Below, piece by piece: positions 1 to 9,301 of a stretch of DNA of 64,000 nt. The DNA is from Pseudomonas mandelii (GTDB lineage: Bacteria > Pseudomonadota > Gammaproteobacteria > Pseudomonadales > Pseudomonadaceae). How positions within the stretch are numbered: the stretch's first letter is position 1; each line of letters opens with the position of its first letter. Location: NCBI RefSeq assembly GCF_002251635.1, contig NZ_NMOJ01000050.1, positions 16,138-80,137 on the forward strand. The letters are read 5' to 3'. The translations under genes and the position numbers were made by a program. Under the pieces are notes generated by a model. The model had not been told where the DNA came from, did not search any database, and saw nothing but the letters and a program-made list of their open reading frames with translations.

Positions 1-564
1 AACTTCTTCATGATCTTCCAGCCTGGCACGTTGAAGGACCTGCCCGCCACCTACCTGACCAGCTTCTACCTGGCGCCTGGGCACGACCAGCAGATCGTCG
101 ACCTGTCCCGAGCATTCCCGGCAGTCACGATATTGCAGGTCGAAGCCTTGCTGGAGCAGTTGCGCAGCATTCTCGCCCAGGTCACCCTGGCCGTGGAATA
201 CGTGCTGCTGTTTGTATTGGCGGCGGGGATGGCGGTGTTGTTCTCGGGTTTGCAGGCGACCCTCGATGAGCGCATTCGCCAAGGCGCGCTGCTGCGAGCA
301 CTGGGGGCCGAACGGCAGTTGCTGGTCAAGGCTCGGCGGATCGAGTTCGGCTTGCTGGGCGCGGTCAGTGGCCTGCTGGCGGCCCTGGGCACGGAACTGG
401 TGACATGGGTGCTGTACCGCTACGCCTTCGACCTGGTATGGCATCCGCATCCATGGCTGTTGGTGTTGCCGTTGATTGGCGCGGTGCTGATCGGCGGCGC
501 TGGCGTGTTCGGTACCCGTCGCGCGTTGAACGCCAGCCCCCTGACAGTGTTGCGCGAGGGTTGA
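1..564 (+). CDS. FtsX-like ABC transporter permease, C-terminal part
   Basis: The reading frame is open from the first base, so the N-terminus lies outside the window. The visible 188 residues contain three hydrophobic segments separated by the cytoplasmic stretch [19 protein letters not shown], which is the typical signature of the FtsX/MacB permease domain (YbbP-type). The protein ends in the usual family tail [16 protein letters not shown]. Such permeases pair with a LolD-like ATPase, expected upstream of the window, and act in the inner membrane; the substrate is unknown. Base composition is high-GC and Pseudomonas-like, so this is probably core genome. A Gre-family gene follows after 34 bp. 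Confidence 0.9.
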   Translation, partial: NFFMIFQPGTLKDLPATYLTSFYLAPGHDQQIVDLSRAFPAVTILQVEALLEQLRSILAQVTLAVEYVLLFVLAAGMAVLFSGLQATLDERIRQGALLRALGAERQLLVKARRIEFGLLGAVSGLLAALGTELVTWVLYRYAFDLVWHPHPWLLVLPLIGAVLIGGAGVFGTRRALNASPLTVLREG

Positions 565-598
565 TAGACTCAAGGCCTTTCCCTCACAAGAAGTTGCC

Positions 599-820
599 AT
601 GAGCCGTTATCGCCCTCCCCGCACCGCTGGCACCGCGCTGATCACCCCCGAAGGTGAAGCGCGGATGCGGGCCGAGTTTCATGAGCTCTGGCATGTCCGT
701 CGGCCTCAGGTGACGCAATCGGTCAGCGAGGCGGCGGCCCAGGGGGATCGTTCGGAAAACGCCGAGTACACCTACGGTAAAAAGATGCTGCGCGAAATCG
801 ACAGTCGCGTGCGTAAATAA
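599..820 (+). pseudogene. Gre-family transcription elongation factor, truncated after the N-terminal coiled coil
   Basis: Only 73 residues remain of a GreA/GreB-family protein that is normally about 160 residues long. The N-terminal coiled-coil half is intact, including [20 protein letters not shown]. The frame then leaves the family consensus (expected VRYL or VRFL) and stops at VRK. The C-terminal FKBP-like domain that binds RNA polymerase is missing, so the product is probably not functional. The sequence differs clearly from the complete GreB at 8301, so this is a paralogue and not a duplicated attachment site. The break marks the left edge of the accessory DNA. Confidence 0.85.
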
Positions 821-1184
821 AGGCCTATAAAATAGTACACGTACTCCTAAAATCATACTATTTCAAGTATACGACCTCTTCTGACCGCTTACAATTATTT
901 ACATTTTAGCCTGCAGCAAGCGGCTCAATTCCTCTCTCCTCTCCAAAAGCGTCCTCAGATTTAGGGGGATCAATTGACCGCATTTTTGTCACCAAGCTCA
1001 ACAATGGAGAACACCAGGGGTGGCTCAGCAAGAACGTTTGGGAATGGATCAATGCACGGCTTTAACGTTGACCGTGCCCCTTCGCGGCTTTCGAACTCTA
1101 GCTTGCAGCGTTAAAGGAGGCTCGATGAGCAGATTGCCCCTTCTGAGGAAGATCAAATGCTGGCCATGCCGAAGCAAATAGTGC
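821..1184. other. Island left junction, no recognised gene
   Basis: Intergenic stretch after the broken Gre gene. It starts with an inverted pair AAATAGTA (830-837) / TACTATTT (856-863) around a GTACACGTAC palindrome, which could be recombinase-binding DNA at the junction. A short plus-strand open stretch ending at about 1064 (GWLSKNVWEWINARL) reads like the C-terminus of a small DNA-binding protein such as AlpA, but has no start and is probably a relic. No integrase gene is seen nearby. Confidence 0.4.
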
Positions 1185-3407
1185 TCACGCAATGCCCTCG
1201 CTCCGTTTAGCGTAGAAGTCCTTGACCTCCTCCCACGTCATCTTCATGGCAATGTTCCGTGCTGAAGTCTCATCTAGAAGATAAACCTCCACGTCAGGAT
1301 CCCTGATTGGTGAGAGGAATTTACCGATTCCCATCATCCGACCAGTCCCTACCGTACCGTCCTGGTTAAAGATAACTGCCGGGCGATGATCTCCCGATTC
1401 GAACAACGCCCTCACCCCAGACTTCAACCACTCCCAATCGACAGTCACGGGAAACGCAGGGCTAACGGTATGAAGAACGACTGGAACGATTGAGTCGATC
1501 CCTTTTACGAGTGTGCCGGGAAACGCTCTGAGAAGCTCAAGATCTGGAATCTCATCAGGCGCTGCGTCCAGCCGCACGCCGTCGACGTCGCTCTGCTCGT
1601 CTACACAAGAAGCTAAATGCAGGGCCAAGTATTCTTCAAAATCGAGATACTCCGCAGACTGTAAAAGCTGACCCTGACTGCCCTTCATCCGCAGAATCGC
1701 CCCTTTCAGGATACGCCGAATTAACACGGCCGCCTCGTGTGGTCGATCAGGAGGAATGCAATCAATGCTTCCCTCCTCGGATAACCTGAACAGCATTGCT
1801 TCCCGCAAACCCAGATCAAAACACGCCTGGTGGAACGGATGCCGTTCACTGATCAGATCCGTGCGCACCCAATTCGCAAGATCCTCCGTAGCCTGGAGTC
1901 TCTTAGACGGATCATTGGACAGCACGGGTATTGGAGTGACGATTTCTTCCGTCACGTCATACATCTGCTTCATTTCGATCGCATAACGCAGCGCCTCCAG
2001 CTGTGCCCACTCAACCATGGGCGCAATTCTCGCTGCATGCTCTTTGTCGGGAGCTGCATTGAAGGCGGCCAAGGCGAGATCACCCAGCGCCCGGCCCACG
2101 AGGAAGGCATCACTGCACTTGATTGTCCCCCCTGGGAACGGCACTCCCGCCGACAGGTTCTCCACCAATGGCATCGCAACGGCAGGGTCTGTCCAGTCGA
2201 GTTGGTTGTGGCTCATATAGGGCATGTACCAGTTCCGCACGGCCGGGTTACAGACGAACTCACGCGCGTGTTGTCCGAGACTACCCCAGAACTCGAACCT
2301 GGTAGGTACCCCTCTCAGACGGTATTGCCGAGCCTTCATTTGCCAACAAAAGTCTCCGCTGAACTCAGGCTCAAACTGCTCCTTCAGTATCGGGTAGGCG
2401 GCGTTGGCAAGGTCGTAGATTGTGGCAGGCGTCTGACCCGCAATATCGGCCTTGCGGCTGTCCAGGAACAAAGAAGCCTCAGAATCACGTTGGGGTAAAC
2501 CGTGCTCCTTGCACCAGGCGTACATTGAGTAGGGGTCGATGGCGCACAGGGTGATGCACCACCACCCTCGTCCATGGCCATTGACATCCCGCCACAGCAT
2601 CATGAAACCGTGTGATCCGGCCCGGTCGCCTGCACGAGCAATGATGTCCATTGCGGTAACCACCAAACGTGGCGGTATTCGCTCGTCCACACCGGTCACT
2701 CCAACGTGTCCACCATCACTCTCACCACCTTCGTATTCGTCGATAGCATCAGCCGATTTTTCGACTAGATACAGATCGATCGAGGGGAGTGCCTCGGGTG
2801 GCAGTTTTACACTACCAGTGAGATGCCATGCTTCAGGCAGATGAGCCTGCAGTCCAAATGAGGACTCAGTAGACATTAACTTGAGCGCCAAGCATTGCTT
2901 GCCCGACCACGCATTCATGCTACCGACTGCATGCGTCAGAAGCGTCGACCAGTCTGCAGCCACCACGACAAAACAAATATCGAAATTGCCCAGGAATGGA
3001 AGCAGGTTCCGCAGCTCCTGTTCATAACCTGCAAGCTCGGTAACGGTCTGCCGCTCGGTCTCACTGGCTCGTTTAACCTCAAAAACCACGAGGGTCTTCG
3101 ACTCGGGATTGAAACAGAGAATGTCGGGGCGTAGCACTTCACCGGTAGTGAGCGAAATGCTGGTGTTGATCGAAATGATCTCCAGCAATCCCAGGCGACC
3201 TAGCACATGCCCAGCAGCCTCTGCTGAGGCGCGTCGAGAGATGTAATCGATGCCAAAGGACGGAATAAAAAAATCCTGCCCGATCGCATCCGTTATGGAG
3301 GTGATGATTTCCTGGCCTTGAATGTTTTCGAGCAACTGGTCGTTTTCGATAAGCCTTTGCAGCCAGGTCACTACCTCAGACTCAGGAGGCAATTTTGGTT
3401 TGGACAT
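1185..3407 (-). CDS. Large hypothetical protein with a PD-(D/E)xK nuclease-like N-terminal region
   Basis: Predicted 740 residues. The ATG at 3407 is preceded by AAGGAAGGATC, a good ribosome site, so I prefer it to the ATG at 3446. Near the N-terminus, RPDILCFN (D95) is followed by VVFEVKRAS (E110, K112), the D...ExK arrangement of the PD-(D/E)xK fold, with a helical region after it. The rest (about residues 150-740) matches nothing I recognise. It stands alone, divergent from 3609. In an island with many nuclease-like and NAD-related genes, a defence role is a reasonable inference but is not shown by the sequence. Confidence 0.7.
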   Translation of the reverse strand: MSKPKLPPESEVVTWLQRLIENDQLLENIQGQEIITSITDAIGQDFFIPSFGIDYISRRASAEAAGHVLGRLGLLEIISINTSISLTTGEVLRPDILCFNPESKTLVVFEVKRASETERQTVTELAGYEQELRNLLPFLGNFDICFVVVAADWSTLLTHAVGSMNAWSGKQCLALKLMSTESSFGLQAHLPEAWHLTGSVKLPPEALPSIDLYLVEKSADAIDEYEGGESDGGHVGVTGVDERIPPRLVVTAMDIIARAGDRAGSHGFMMLWRDVNGHGRGWWCITLCAIDPYSMYAWCKEHGLPQRDSEASLFLDSRKADIAGQTPATIYDLANAAYPILKEQFEPEFSGDFCWQMKARQYRLRGVPTRFEFWGSLGQHAREFVCNPAVRNWYMPYMSHNQLDWTDPAVAMPLVENLSAGVPFPGGTIKCSDAFLVGRALGDLALAAFNAAPDKEHAARIAPMVEWAQLEALRYAIEMKQMYDVTEEIVTPIPVLSNDPSKRLQATEDLANWVRTDLISERHPFHQACFDLGLREAMLFRLSEEGSIDCIPPDRPHEAAVLIRRILKGAILRMKGSQGQLLQSAEYLDFEEYLALHLASCVDEQSDVDGVRLDAAPDEIPDLELLRAFPGTLVKGIDSIVPVVLHTVSPAFPVTVDWEWLKSGVRALFESGDHRPAVIFNQDGTVGTGRMMGIGKFLSPIRDPDVEVYLLDETSARNIAMKMTWEEVKDFYAKRSEGIA

Positions 3408-3608
3408 GATCCTTCCTTGAATTTCGGAGTCGCCGCTATTTGCCATCTGAGCTCAACGGTGCGTAAGGCGATTTGTCTGTAAGGCGCCGACGGATTAATC
3501 CTAGCAGAGCCATCCCCAACGCCGGCAAACAGCAAGAAGACTGCTGGCAGCTCACACGCATTTCTGCTACGAGATAAAGGTCTCCCACTCACCGATCAAG
3601 GACACTCC

Positions 3609-3995
3609 ATGGAACTCGTCACCCTCGCCCACATCAAGCTGAACAGAATCGGATCTGCGAGCGCTTCGGGCTTCGGATTTGGAAATCGTCGAGAGCAGAC
3701 ATTTATTACAGAGGTCTCTGATGCGGAGGTGGAAACACTCCGTCAAACTATGATCGAGATTGCAGAAGCGAATGGCGAATCTGCCGGGGCGCTGCATAGC
3801 CTTTGTCAGGAACGAGGCGTTGGTCATCCAGAAGGCATGGTAATTTTTAACATTCACGGCCCGAGCACGGAATACAGCTTGCCCTACGCAGAGTGCCAAG
3901 CATTCCCTGCCCTCAAGATCGGCAGCCGCTACTTTCATCTTGAGGAGGTTGATAACAAGGGAAGTACATTCTTCCGCTCAGATGCCGAAGATTAA
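3609..3995 (+). CDS. Hypothetical protein, 128 residues
   Basis: Start ATG has AAGGA seven bases upstream. The protein is soluble, with no signal peptide or membrane segment. The N-terminal part is glycine/serine-rich (IGSASASGFGFGNRREQ) and followed by an acidic helix. I do not recognise the family. It is a single gene between two leftward genes. Confidence 0.6.
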   Translation: MELVTLAHIKLNRIGSASASGFGFGNRREQTFITEVSDAEVETLRQTMIEIAEANGESAGALHSLCQERGVGHPEGMVIFNIHGPSTEYSLPYAECQAFPALKIGSRYFHLEEVDNKGSTFFRSDAED

Positions 3996-4135
3996 GCTAG
4001 AGCTGGCAGCCGAACAGTTACCAACGCTGAGTCAATGACAGCCCTACAGCGAATGGCTGCGAGGCCTGTCATTGCCTTTGATCCCAATGAGGTCACTATT
4101 AACGCGCGGGCTCACAAGGCAGGCATCGAACGACT

Positions 4136-5182
4136 TTACGTTGACAGCTTACGAGCGAAGCGGAACAACACGTCGTCCAGCCAACGACTGCAGGCAACGG
4201 AGGAAGCGGGGATCATGAGGTGGCGTTCCTCAAGGCTCTGCTCCGAGCGATGGGGCATAGAAAAGCCGGTGGCGGAGCCCGTAGGAGGTTCAGCAAACTG
4301 CTTATAGGCCACCCCATACAAACCGAGTTGGAACCATCCACTTTTCCCGTCGTTGAGCACATCAAAAGCCGCTTGCGCCTTCTCCCTCACCAGAGACGGT
4401 GAAATGTAATACGAGTTGAAGGGATTACTAGATGAAGATGGGTTAGCCAGGGAAATCGATAGCCAACTCATTCCACTGTCGTGATGCCGCCACACCACAC
4501 CTTTGGTATCCAGCCCCGTGAGCTCGGCGCTATCGAAATCATCGTACCCCGCCTTCAGCGAACTCAGGCCGGCCTGGCAGAGTTTCAGGAAAAAAGCCTC
4601 ATGTTGCGTATGAACGAGGCGCAGGCTACCCGCAAGCTTCGGTTGCGGCAGGAAAGCGAGCTCCAAGCGCGTCTCTTCATTCCGATTTCCCCATCGTCCG
4701 TTATTGGAACGCTGTTGAAGCTGCAGGATGAACTCCTGCTCCGTGATGGCTTGTCGGCTGACTGCCAGCTGATTGAGTGCACGGACGATTCCGTCCGAAA
4801 GCTCATGTTCATTGGTGAACGTTGCCCTGAACAGACCATCAACGTAGTCAGACACTTCCCAATGGAACTCTTTCTGCAGCCCCTCAACGGGTGCGTCTTG
4901 CAAAAACGCCAGGATGGGTTTTGCGCCAGCCTTTGCTCGACGAAATTCCTGCTGCGTCACAGACTCGCCACTACCGGTTTGAAAGCCAAAATCCGCTCCC
5001 AGAATGAGCACCACTACGTCAGCCTGATCGACCTCCGTCATGCACGCTTCCTGAGAGGAATAAGGCCTTGCCCCAAAGTCCTCGCACATGACTGGGGTAT
5101 GCCCAAGAAGCGACACGGCTTTCCTGGCTGCATCACGATACGGCCCAAAGTTTCGTACAACGGAGCTGACGAACACCTTCAT
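4136..5182 (-). CDS. DUF4062 domain protein
   Basis: 348 residues. The N-terminus MKVFVSSVVRNFGPYRDAAR, followed by ADVVVLILGADFG and VTQQEFRRAKA, is characteristic of DUF4062, a TIR-like Rossmann domain common in NTPase and immunity proteins. The C-terminal 200 residues show no NTP-binding motif and are not recognised. Ribosome site GAGGGA precedes the ATG. The TIR-like fold suggests nucleotide or protein-interaction functions, and DUF4062 proteins often lie in defence islands; here no STAND ATPase is fused. Function unknown. Confidence 0.7.
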   Translation of the reverse strand: MKVFVSSVVRNFGPYRDAARKAVSLLGHTPVMCEDFGARPYSSQEACMTEVDQADVVVLILGADFGFQTGSGESVTQQEFRRAKAGAKPILAFLQDAPVEGLQKEFHWEVSDYVDGLFRATFTNEHELSDGIVRALNQLAVSRQAITEQEFILQLQQRSNNGRWGNRNEETRLELAFLPQPKLAGSLRLVHTQHEAFFLKLCQAGLSSLKAGYDDFDSAELTGLDTKGVVWRHHDSGMSWLSISLANPSSSSNPFNSYYISPSLVREKAQAAFDVLNDGKSGWFQLGLYGVAYKQFAEPPTGSATGFSMPHRSEQSLEERHLMIPASSVACSRWLDDVLFRFARKLST

Positions 5183-5515
5183 AGAGATCCCTCAGTAAAT
5201 ACCTATGCGTCCAGATCGTAGGAGCGTCATTCATCATACCGTCTGGCTGAAGTGTCGGGTCACTGCAAGCAATTCCTTTTCCTGCCCTATCAGTGAACAT
5301 ACCTACTGCAAGTAAAGGGTCTTTTGATCGGTGTCCACGAGCGCACCATGTAGTCGTCTGGATTTCCCCAACACCCCGTTAGATTAAATGGGCGAACCGA
5401 TCGTCTAAAGGTTAGCTACGCCTGCCAAGCCACATCCCATCCATATGGGAGGTGGCTCCCTCTTCGATACTCGCTGCAGAAGCGAACCAAGCAGAACTCA
5501 GCCAGTACTTGGACG

Positions 5516-6373
5516 TCAACACGTGGATTCGAGATGGTGAGTTTTCTCAAAATCCCCTTCCCGATGGGGCCCCACATACAACAGAAAAACGTAGTAGCCT
5601 GAAGCCAGCGCTACTGCCTGGTAATAGATTCGAGGACAGTTCTGAGGGGCAGTCCTATCCCCCTTTTTCAGGTGTACGCAGGACGTTTCCTTATACACCG
5701 ACTTCCCACCAAGAAAGACCTCAAGCTTGATGTTGTCACCACCAGACTGCGCCAGATCCAGCTCCCTTTCACCGAAGAACTCTTCTAAAGTTCCTCCGGT
5801 TCGGCCTTTAAGTCCAATAAGCTCCACCAACGCATCAATACCGTCTCTGACGAATCGATAACGTTGCTTGCTGACCAAGTCACACGTGGCCACGGCGCTG
5901 GACACCACGACTAGCTGAGGGCAGTTTGCAACGGCGTCAGCGATATAGGCCGATGGGTTATCCGGCTTTTCTTCACCGCCGATGGCCTCAAGAAGCAACT
6001 GCGTGACAATGTTTGCCGTCGGCTGATCCAGTTGTTGACGCCGCTTGAGAAAAGGCCAGCCATCTGTCTCCTGCTCAAAACAGACAACCTTCGCCCCCAT
6101 CGCTGACATCTCTACAATCTCTTCAGCAACGTCCTCAGGGAGCAGAGCGTACGGAAGGACAAAAATGCGCGCGTCTTCGAACCCGTCACCAATCGTTTTG
6201 CAGTACTTCCATAACAGATGGATTGCGGAACTGGGGTGCGGCAAAAGAACGTATTCCCCTTTATTCCCCCAGCTACAGGGAATGATGTGAGCCTTCAACC
6301 GCCGCTTGAGCAACTTGCTCTCCACGCGACTTTGCTCACTTTGGGGCAGGCCAACAATAAAGACATTGGTCAT
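5516..6373 (-). CDS. Hypothetical protein in an operon with the LOTUS-domain gene
   Basis: 285 residues when started at the ATG at 6373, 15 bp after the stop of the upstream gene; a start at 6415 would overlap that gene. The N-terminus (MTNVFIVGLPQS) resembles the first beta strand of a Rossmann-like fold and the middle has several short hydrophobic strands (ARIFVLPYALL, AKVVCFEQE, QLVVVSSAVA), which suggests an alpha/beta domain. No catalytic motif is visible. It is co-transcribed with the LOTUS-domain gene at 6388, so the two probably act together. Confidence 0.6.
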   Translation of the reverse strand: MTNVFIVGLPQSEQSRVESKLLKRRLKAHIIPCSWGNKGEYVLLPHPSSAIHLLWKYCKTIGDGFEDARIFVLPYALLPEDVAEEIVEMSAMGAKVVCFEQETDGWPFLKRRQQLDQPTANIVTQLLLEAIGGEEKPDNPSAYIADAVANCPQLVVVSSAVATCDLVSKQRYRFVRDGIDALVELIGLKGRTGGTLEEFFGERELDLAQSGGDNIKLEVFLGGKSVYKETSCVHLKKGDRTAPQNCPRIYYQAVALASGYYVFLLYVGPHREGDFEKTHHLESTC

Positions 6374-6387
6374 CCCGGCAACCCCTT

Positions 6388-7290
6388 TTACAGACGGGAG
6401 TTGGCGAGTACACAACCTAGCAGTGCAGGAATTGCTATAGACACAATTTCCTGTTCAGTCATCATGCCCAGCAGCTTCTGCGCCTGTTCACGAGGACTCA
6501 GCTGCCCCGACGGCGTCGAGGTGGTCGTTTCGGCTGCTTCAGGTGATTGGCCGAATTTGAAGGTGAACAAAGGGCTCAGCGCGACGCTATGCTCACCTGC
6601 CCACTTCTGCACAACCTCTGTTACCCGTTCAGCACGGCAGCGCTTCCACTCGGACTGTCGCTTACCAAGCGCCCGCCCGAAAAGCACACTTAACTGACTG
6701 GAGTACGGCTGCTCAAGCAAATGGGAAAGCGAGGCGGCCTCGGCACCGGGGAAACTACTGGCCGCAAGGAAATGCTGCATCCAGGACAACTGGGTCTCAG
6801 CGTCGATTCTTGGAATTTCCACGAAACGCTCTGGCGCTCCGGCGACCAAAGCCGCGTTAGTGAAATCGGTATCCAAGAAGTGCAGAACCTTGCCACTATC
6901 TTTGTCCAGATAGCGTTTACGGTGCTCGTTGAGGTGCGTAAAGGCTTGCCAAACGTCGCCACGAATCAGTCGGACGGGAGGTGGCTTCGCTGATGGCACA
7001 TGAACGGTGTCATGTTGGCCAGCCGAAGAGCTCGGGAATGCTGCCGATTGATGCTTCAGCGTAATCTGGATATCACCGCCTTCGGGCGGCTTATCAACCA
7101 GCAGGTACTCGCCGAACTCGGCAATCAAAAATTCTGAGAATTTTCTGAAACCAAACTGTTTTTCGTCGAAGGCTGGAAGCCCAGCGTTCAAGAGGGTGCG
7201 ATTCAAGCGCTGCTTGAGTCGAGCGCCAACCTCTGAGGGCCGATCCGAGAGAAGCTCCAGGATGGCGGTCTGAAGGTATTGCAAGTCCAT
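6388..7290 (-). CDS. OST-HTH/LOTUS domain protein
   Basis: 300 residues from the ATG at 7290, which has GGAG six bases upstream; the longer frame from 7437 has no support. Residues about 1-65 match the OST-HTH/LOTUS winged-helix pattern: an initial helix LQTAILELLSDRP, then LKQRLNRTL, and the hallmark FDEKQFGFRKFSEFL. LOTUS domains in other proteins bind RNA, often G-rich or G-quadruplex RNA, and bacterial ones are usually fused to a NYN nuclease. No NYN domain is present here; the remaining 230 residues are unassigned. First gene of a two-gene operon with the gene at 5516. Confidence 0.65.
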   Translation of the reverse strand: MDLQYLQTAILELLSDRPSEVGARLKQRLNRTLLNAGLPAFDEKQFGFRKFSEFLIAEFGEYLLVDKPPEGGDIQITLKHQSAAFPSSSAGQHDTVHVPSAKPPPVRLIRGDVWQAFTHLNEHRKRYLDKDSGKVLHFLDTDFTNAALVAGAPERFVEIPRIDAETQLSWMQHFLAASSFPGAEAASLSHLLEQPYSSQLSVLFGRALGKRQSEWKRCRAERVTEVVQKWAGEHSVALSPLFTFKFGQSPEAAETTTSTPSGQLSPREQAQKLLGMMTEQEIVSIAIPALLGCVLANSRL

Positions 7291-8300
7291 AAAATCTCCA
7301 GGCAAATAACTGATACTCACCACAAAGCATATGGTGAGTATCGTCAATTCGTTTTTTTGCCCGGTTTCATTACTGTTCGCATCGTCATCTGGAAAGCGAA
7401 ACCGTGGATAACACGATCCAGCACACTGGCAATGCAACAGCCCTTGAGAACGAGTGGGTAGGTTTTGTTACCCAGTGATCTCGCGGTAGCCCTCCAAAGC
7501 ACGCACGTGCCAGCTTCGGAGCCGTGAATCAATGGTACGCATTGCATACTCAGCGCGTCAAATCTATTTGGTACAGTGATACTGAACGTTGCAAACGATA
7601 CGCTTGATTGTGCTGAATTCCTCAGGCGCGAACCAATCCTTGATTGTCCAAGCGTCTCACCTGCGAGAACCTCAGCGAGGAATGGTCGTTGTACAACACC
7701 GGGTTATCTTGACCACGCGTTCCTTAGTCATTTCTTTTGGCAGGTACTCCGCCTCCGAAGAGGTTGGACAGGGTCGAGAGGCGGCTTGGGTAGTAGTAAG
7801 GGAACAGGCCATGTTCGATGCAGACCATGATCAAGCTCCTCGCCTCATCGCCGTATGAAGCTGAACTGATCGGAGGACTCGGCGCCTCTCTAGCGGTTAT
7901 CTCATCCACAAAACCCAACACAAACATGAAGAAGGCACACCTATACCAGTCCAGGAGTTCCTGGACTGGTTCGCTGATCGCTCTCCGTGCGAACAGCAGG
8001 ATTTAGAGGATCTGAAGTTTGACTGAACTTACTGCCCTTGAATGCTAGCAATATCCTCACAATGATCAATCTCATCCCTCCTCGATTCACCTGCCAGCCT
8101 CACTCCTGGTATAGAAAACGCTAGCCGTACAAACAGGATCGCAAACTAGACAATCTCGCCCTGAAAAATGCCCACATGATAGGCTCTAAGCCCCGACCAG
8201 AGGGGCAATCCAAGAGCATTCAAGAAAAGCAGACACTCACCAGTGAACCGTCTTATATAACCATCGACTAGTAACGCCATTCGTAAAAAAGGAGGCCACT
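7291..8300. other. One-kilobase region without a confident gene
   Basis: Only short overlapping reading frames are found on both strands. A plus-strand stretch ending at the TGA near 8024 (VQEFLDWFADRSPCEQQ...) has protein-like composition but lacks a start, and a 67-residue minus-strand frame at 7724-7927 has no family resemblance. Probably degraded DNA. The segment directly before 8301 supplies the GGAGG ribosome site of greB. Confidence 0.5.
7946..7969. repeat. Perfect inverted repeat, 11-bp arms
   Basis: CCAGTCCAGGA and TCCTGGACTGG are separated by GT. There is no following T-run, so it is not a typical terminator; it could be a protein-binding site or a chance palindrome inside a relic reading frame. 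Confidence 0.5.
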
Positions 8301-8801
8301 TTGGCCACAAACATCATCACTCGCGGTGGCCACGACGCCCTTAAAGCCGAGCTCGACCACTTGTGGCGCGTATACCGTCCCGAGATCACCCAAAAGGTCA
8401 CCTGGGCTGCATCACTTGGAGACCGCAGCGAAAACGCGGACTATCAGTACAACAAGAAACTGCTTCGGGAGATTGATCGAAGAGTCAGGTATCTGCGCAA
8501 GCGGTTGGAGGACGTGAGGGTTGTCGACTACTCCCCCGAACAGGAGGGGAAGGTGTTTTTTGGCGCCTGGGTCGAGGTTGAAAATGACGATGGGGAGTTC
8601 AAGAAATTTCGGATCGTGGGCTACGACGAAATTTACGGGCGCAATGATTACATCTCGATCGACTCGCCCATGGCTCGGGCGCTACTGAAGAAGGAAAAAG
8701 GTGACGAGGCTGTGGTGCAGACCCCAACCGGTGAGGCCATGTGGTACATCAACAGCATTTCATACGAGAGCCTTGCAGATACCGGAAACACCGGGGCCTA
8801 A
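8301..8801 (+). CDS. greB: Transcription elongation factor GreB
   Basis: 166 residues, full family length. Start is TTG with AGGAGG five bases upstream. The N-terminal coiled coil contains GDRSENADYQYNKKLLREIDRRVRYL written here in two known blocks (GDRSENADYQYNKK and LLREIDRRVRYL), and the C-terminal FKBP-like domain has the GreB hallmarks EGKVFFGAWVE, FRIVGYDEIYGR and DYISIDSPMARALL. GreB rescues backtracked RNA polymerase by stimulating transcript cleavage through acidic coiled-coil tip residues. It lies inside the accessory region, 7.5 kb from the broken Gre paralogue. It is either the canonical chromosomal greB displaced here or a copy carried by the island. Confidence 0.93.
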   Translation: MATNIITRGGHDALKAELDHLWRVYRPEITQKVTWAASLGDRSENADYQYNKKLLREIDRRVRYLRKRLEDVRVVDYSPEQEGKVFFGAWVEVENDDGEFKKFRIVGYDEIYGRNDYISIDSPMARALLKKEKGDEAVVQTPTGEAMWYINSISYESLADTGNTGA

Positions 8802-9301
8802 TAAGCGCGCATTCGGCGATCTTTGTATAACTGGTGCGATTCGTACATCTGCAACCTGGGATTTCAGCGCCGCAGTGATCGCAATTTTTGCGATCACCAA
8901 TGTTGGCCCCGACTGGCGCGAAGATTCCCAGCAGCGACACGTAGCCCAGACCTACCTCAAACCTCCTCCGCGGATCGTTTTTTCCCGGCTCCCTACGCGA
9001 GAAGCTCACGGACATAATCAGTCGGCGCGCTTGTCATTGATGTCTGTTTAACCAGCCAAGCGCCCCGATCCTCTAACGATTTAATCCATGGAAAGGTGGG
9101 ATATTGGTCACCCGGATATCCTCTGGCCTTATGGTTCGCGTTCGACCAGTTGTAAGCACGAAAGAAGGCGGGAAACTCATTGATATTGACAACAGACAAG
9201 ATGCTTCCTTAGCGCAACTCAGCGACAGTTAATTTTGCGAAGGCAGTGACTGGTGTAGTTGCCGGTAGCTGTAGGAGCCCCTAATCAGCAAGCGTTTCGA
9301 C
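8802..9301. other. Intergenic region, nothing recognised
   Basis: 500 bp between greB and the leftward gene at 9302. Short frames only, no terminator with a T-run and no repeat seen. Confidence 0.5.

Noticed and set aside
7724-7927. 67-residue leftward reading frame
   Set aside because: Composition is protein-like but there is no ribosome site and no recognisable family; the opposite strand is equally open.
599-8801. Two Gre genes as a duplicated attachment site (gene-end duplication by an integrase)
   Set aside because: The two sequences are clearly different paralogues at both DNA and protein level, so they are not copies made by integration.
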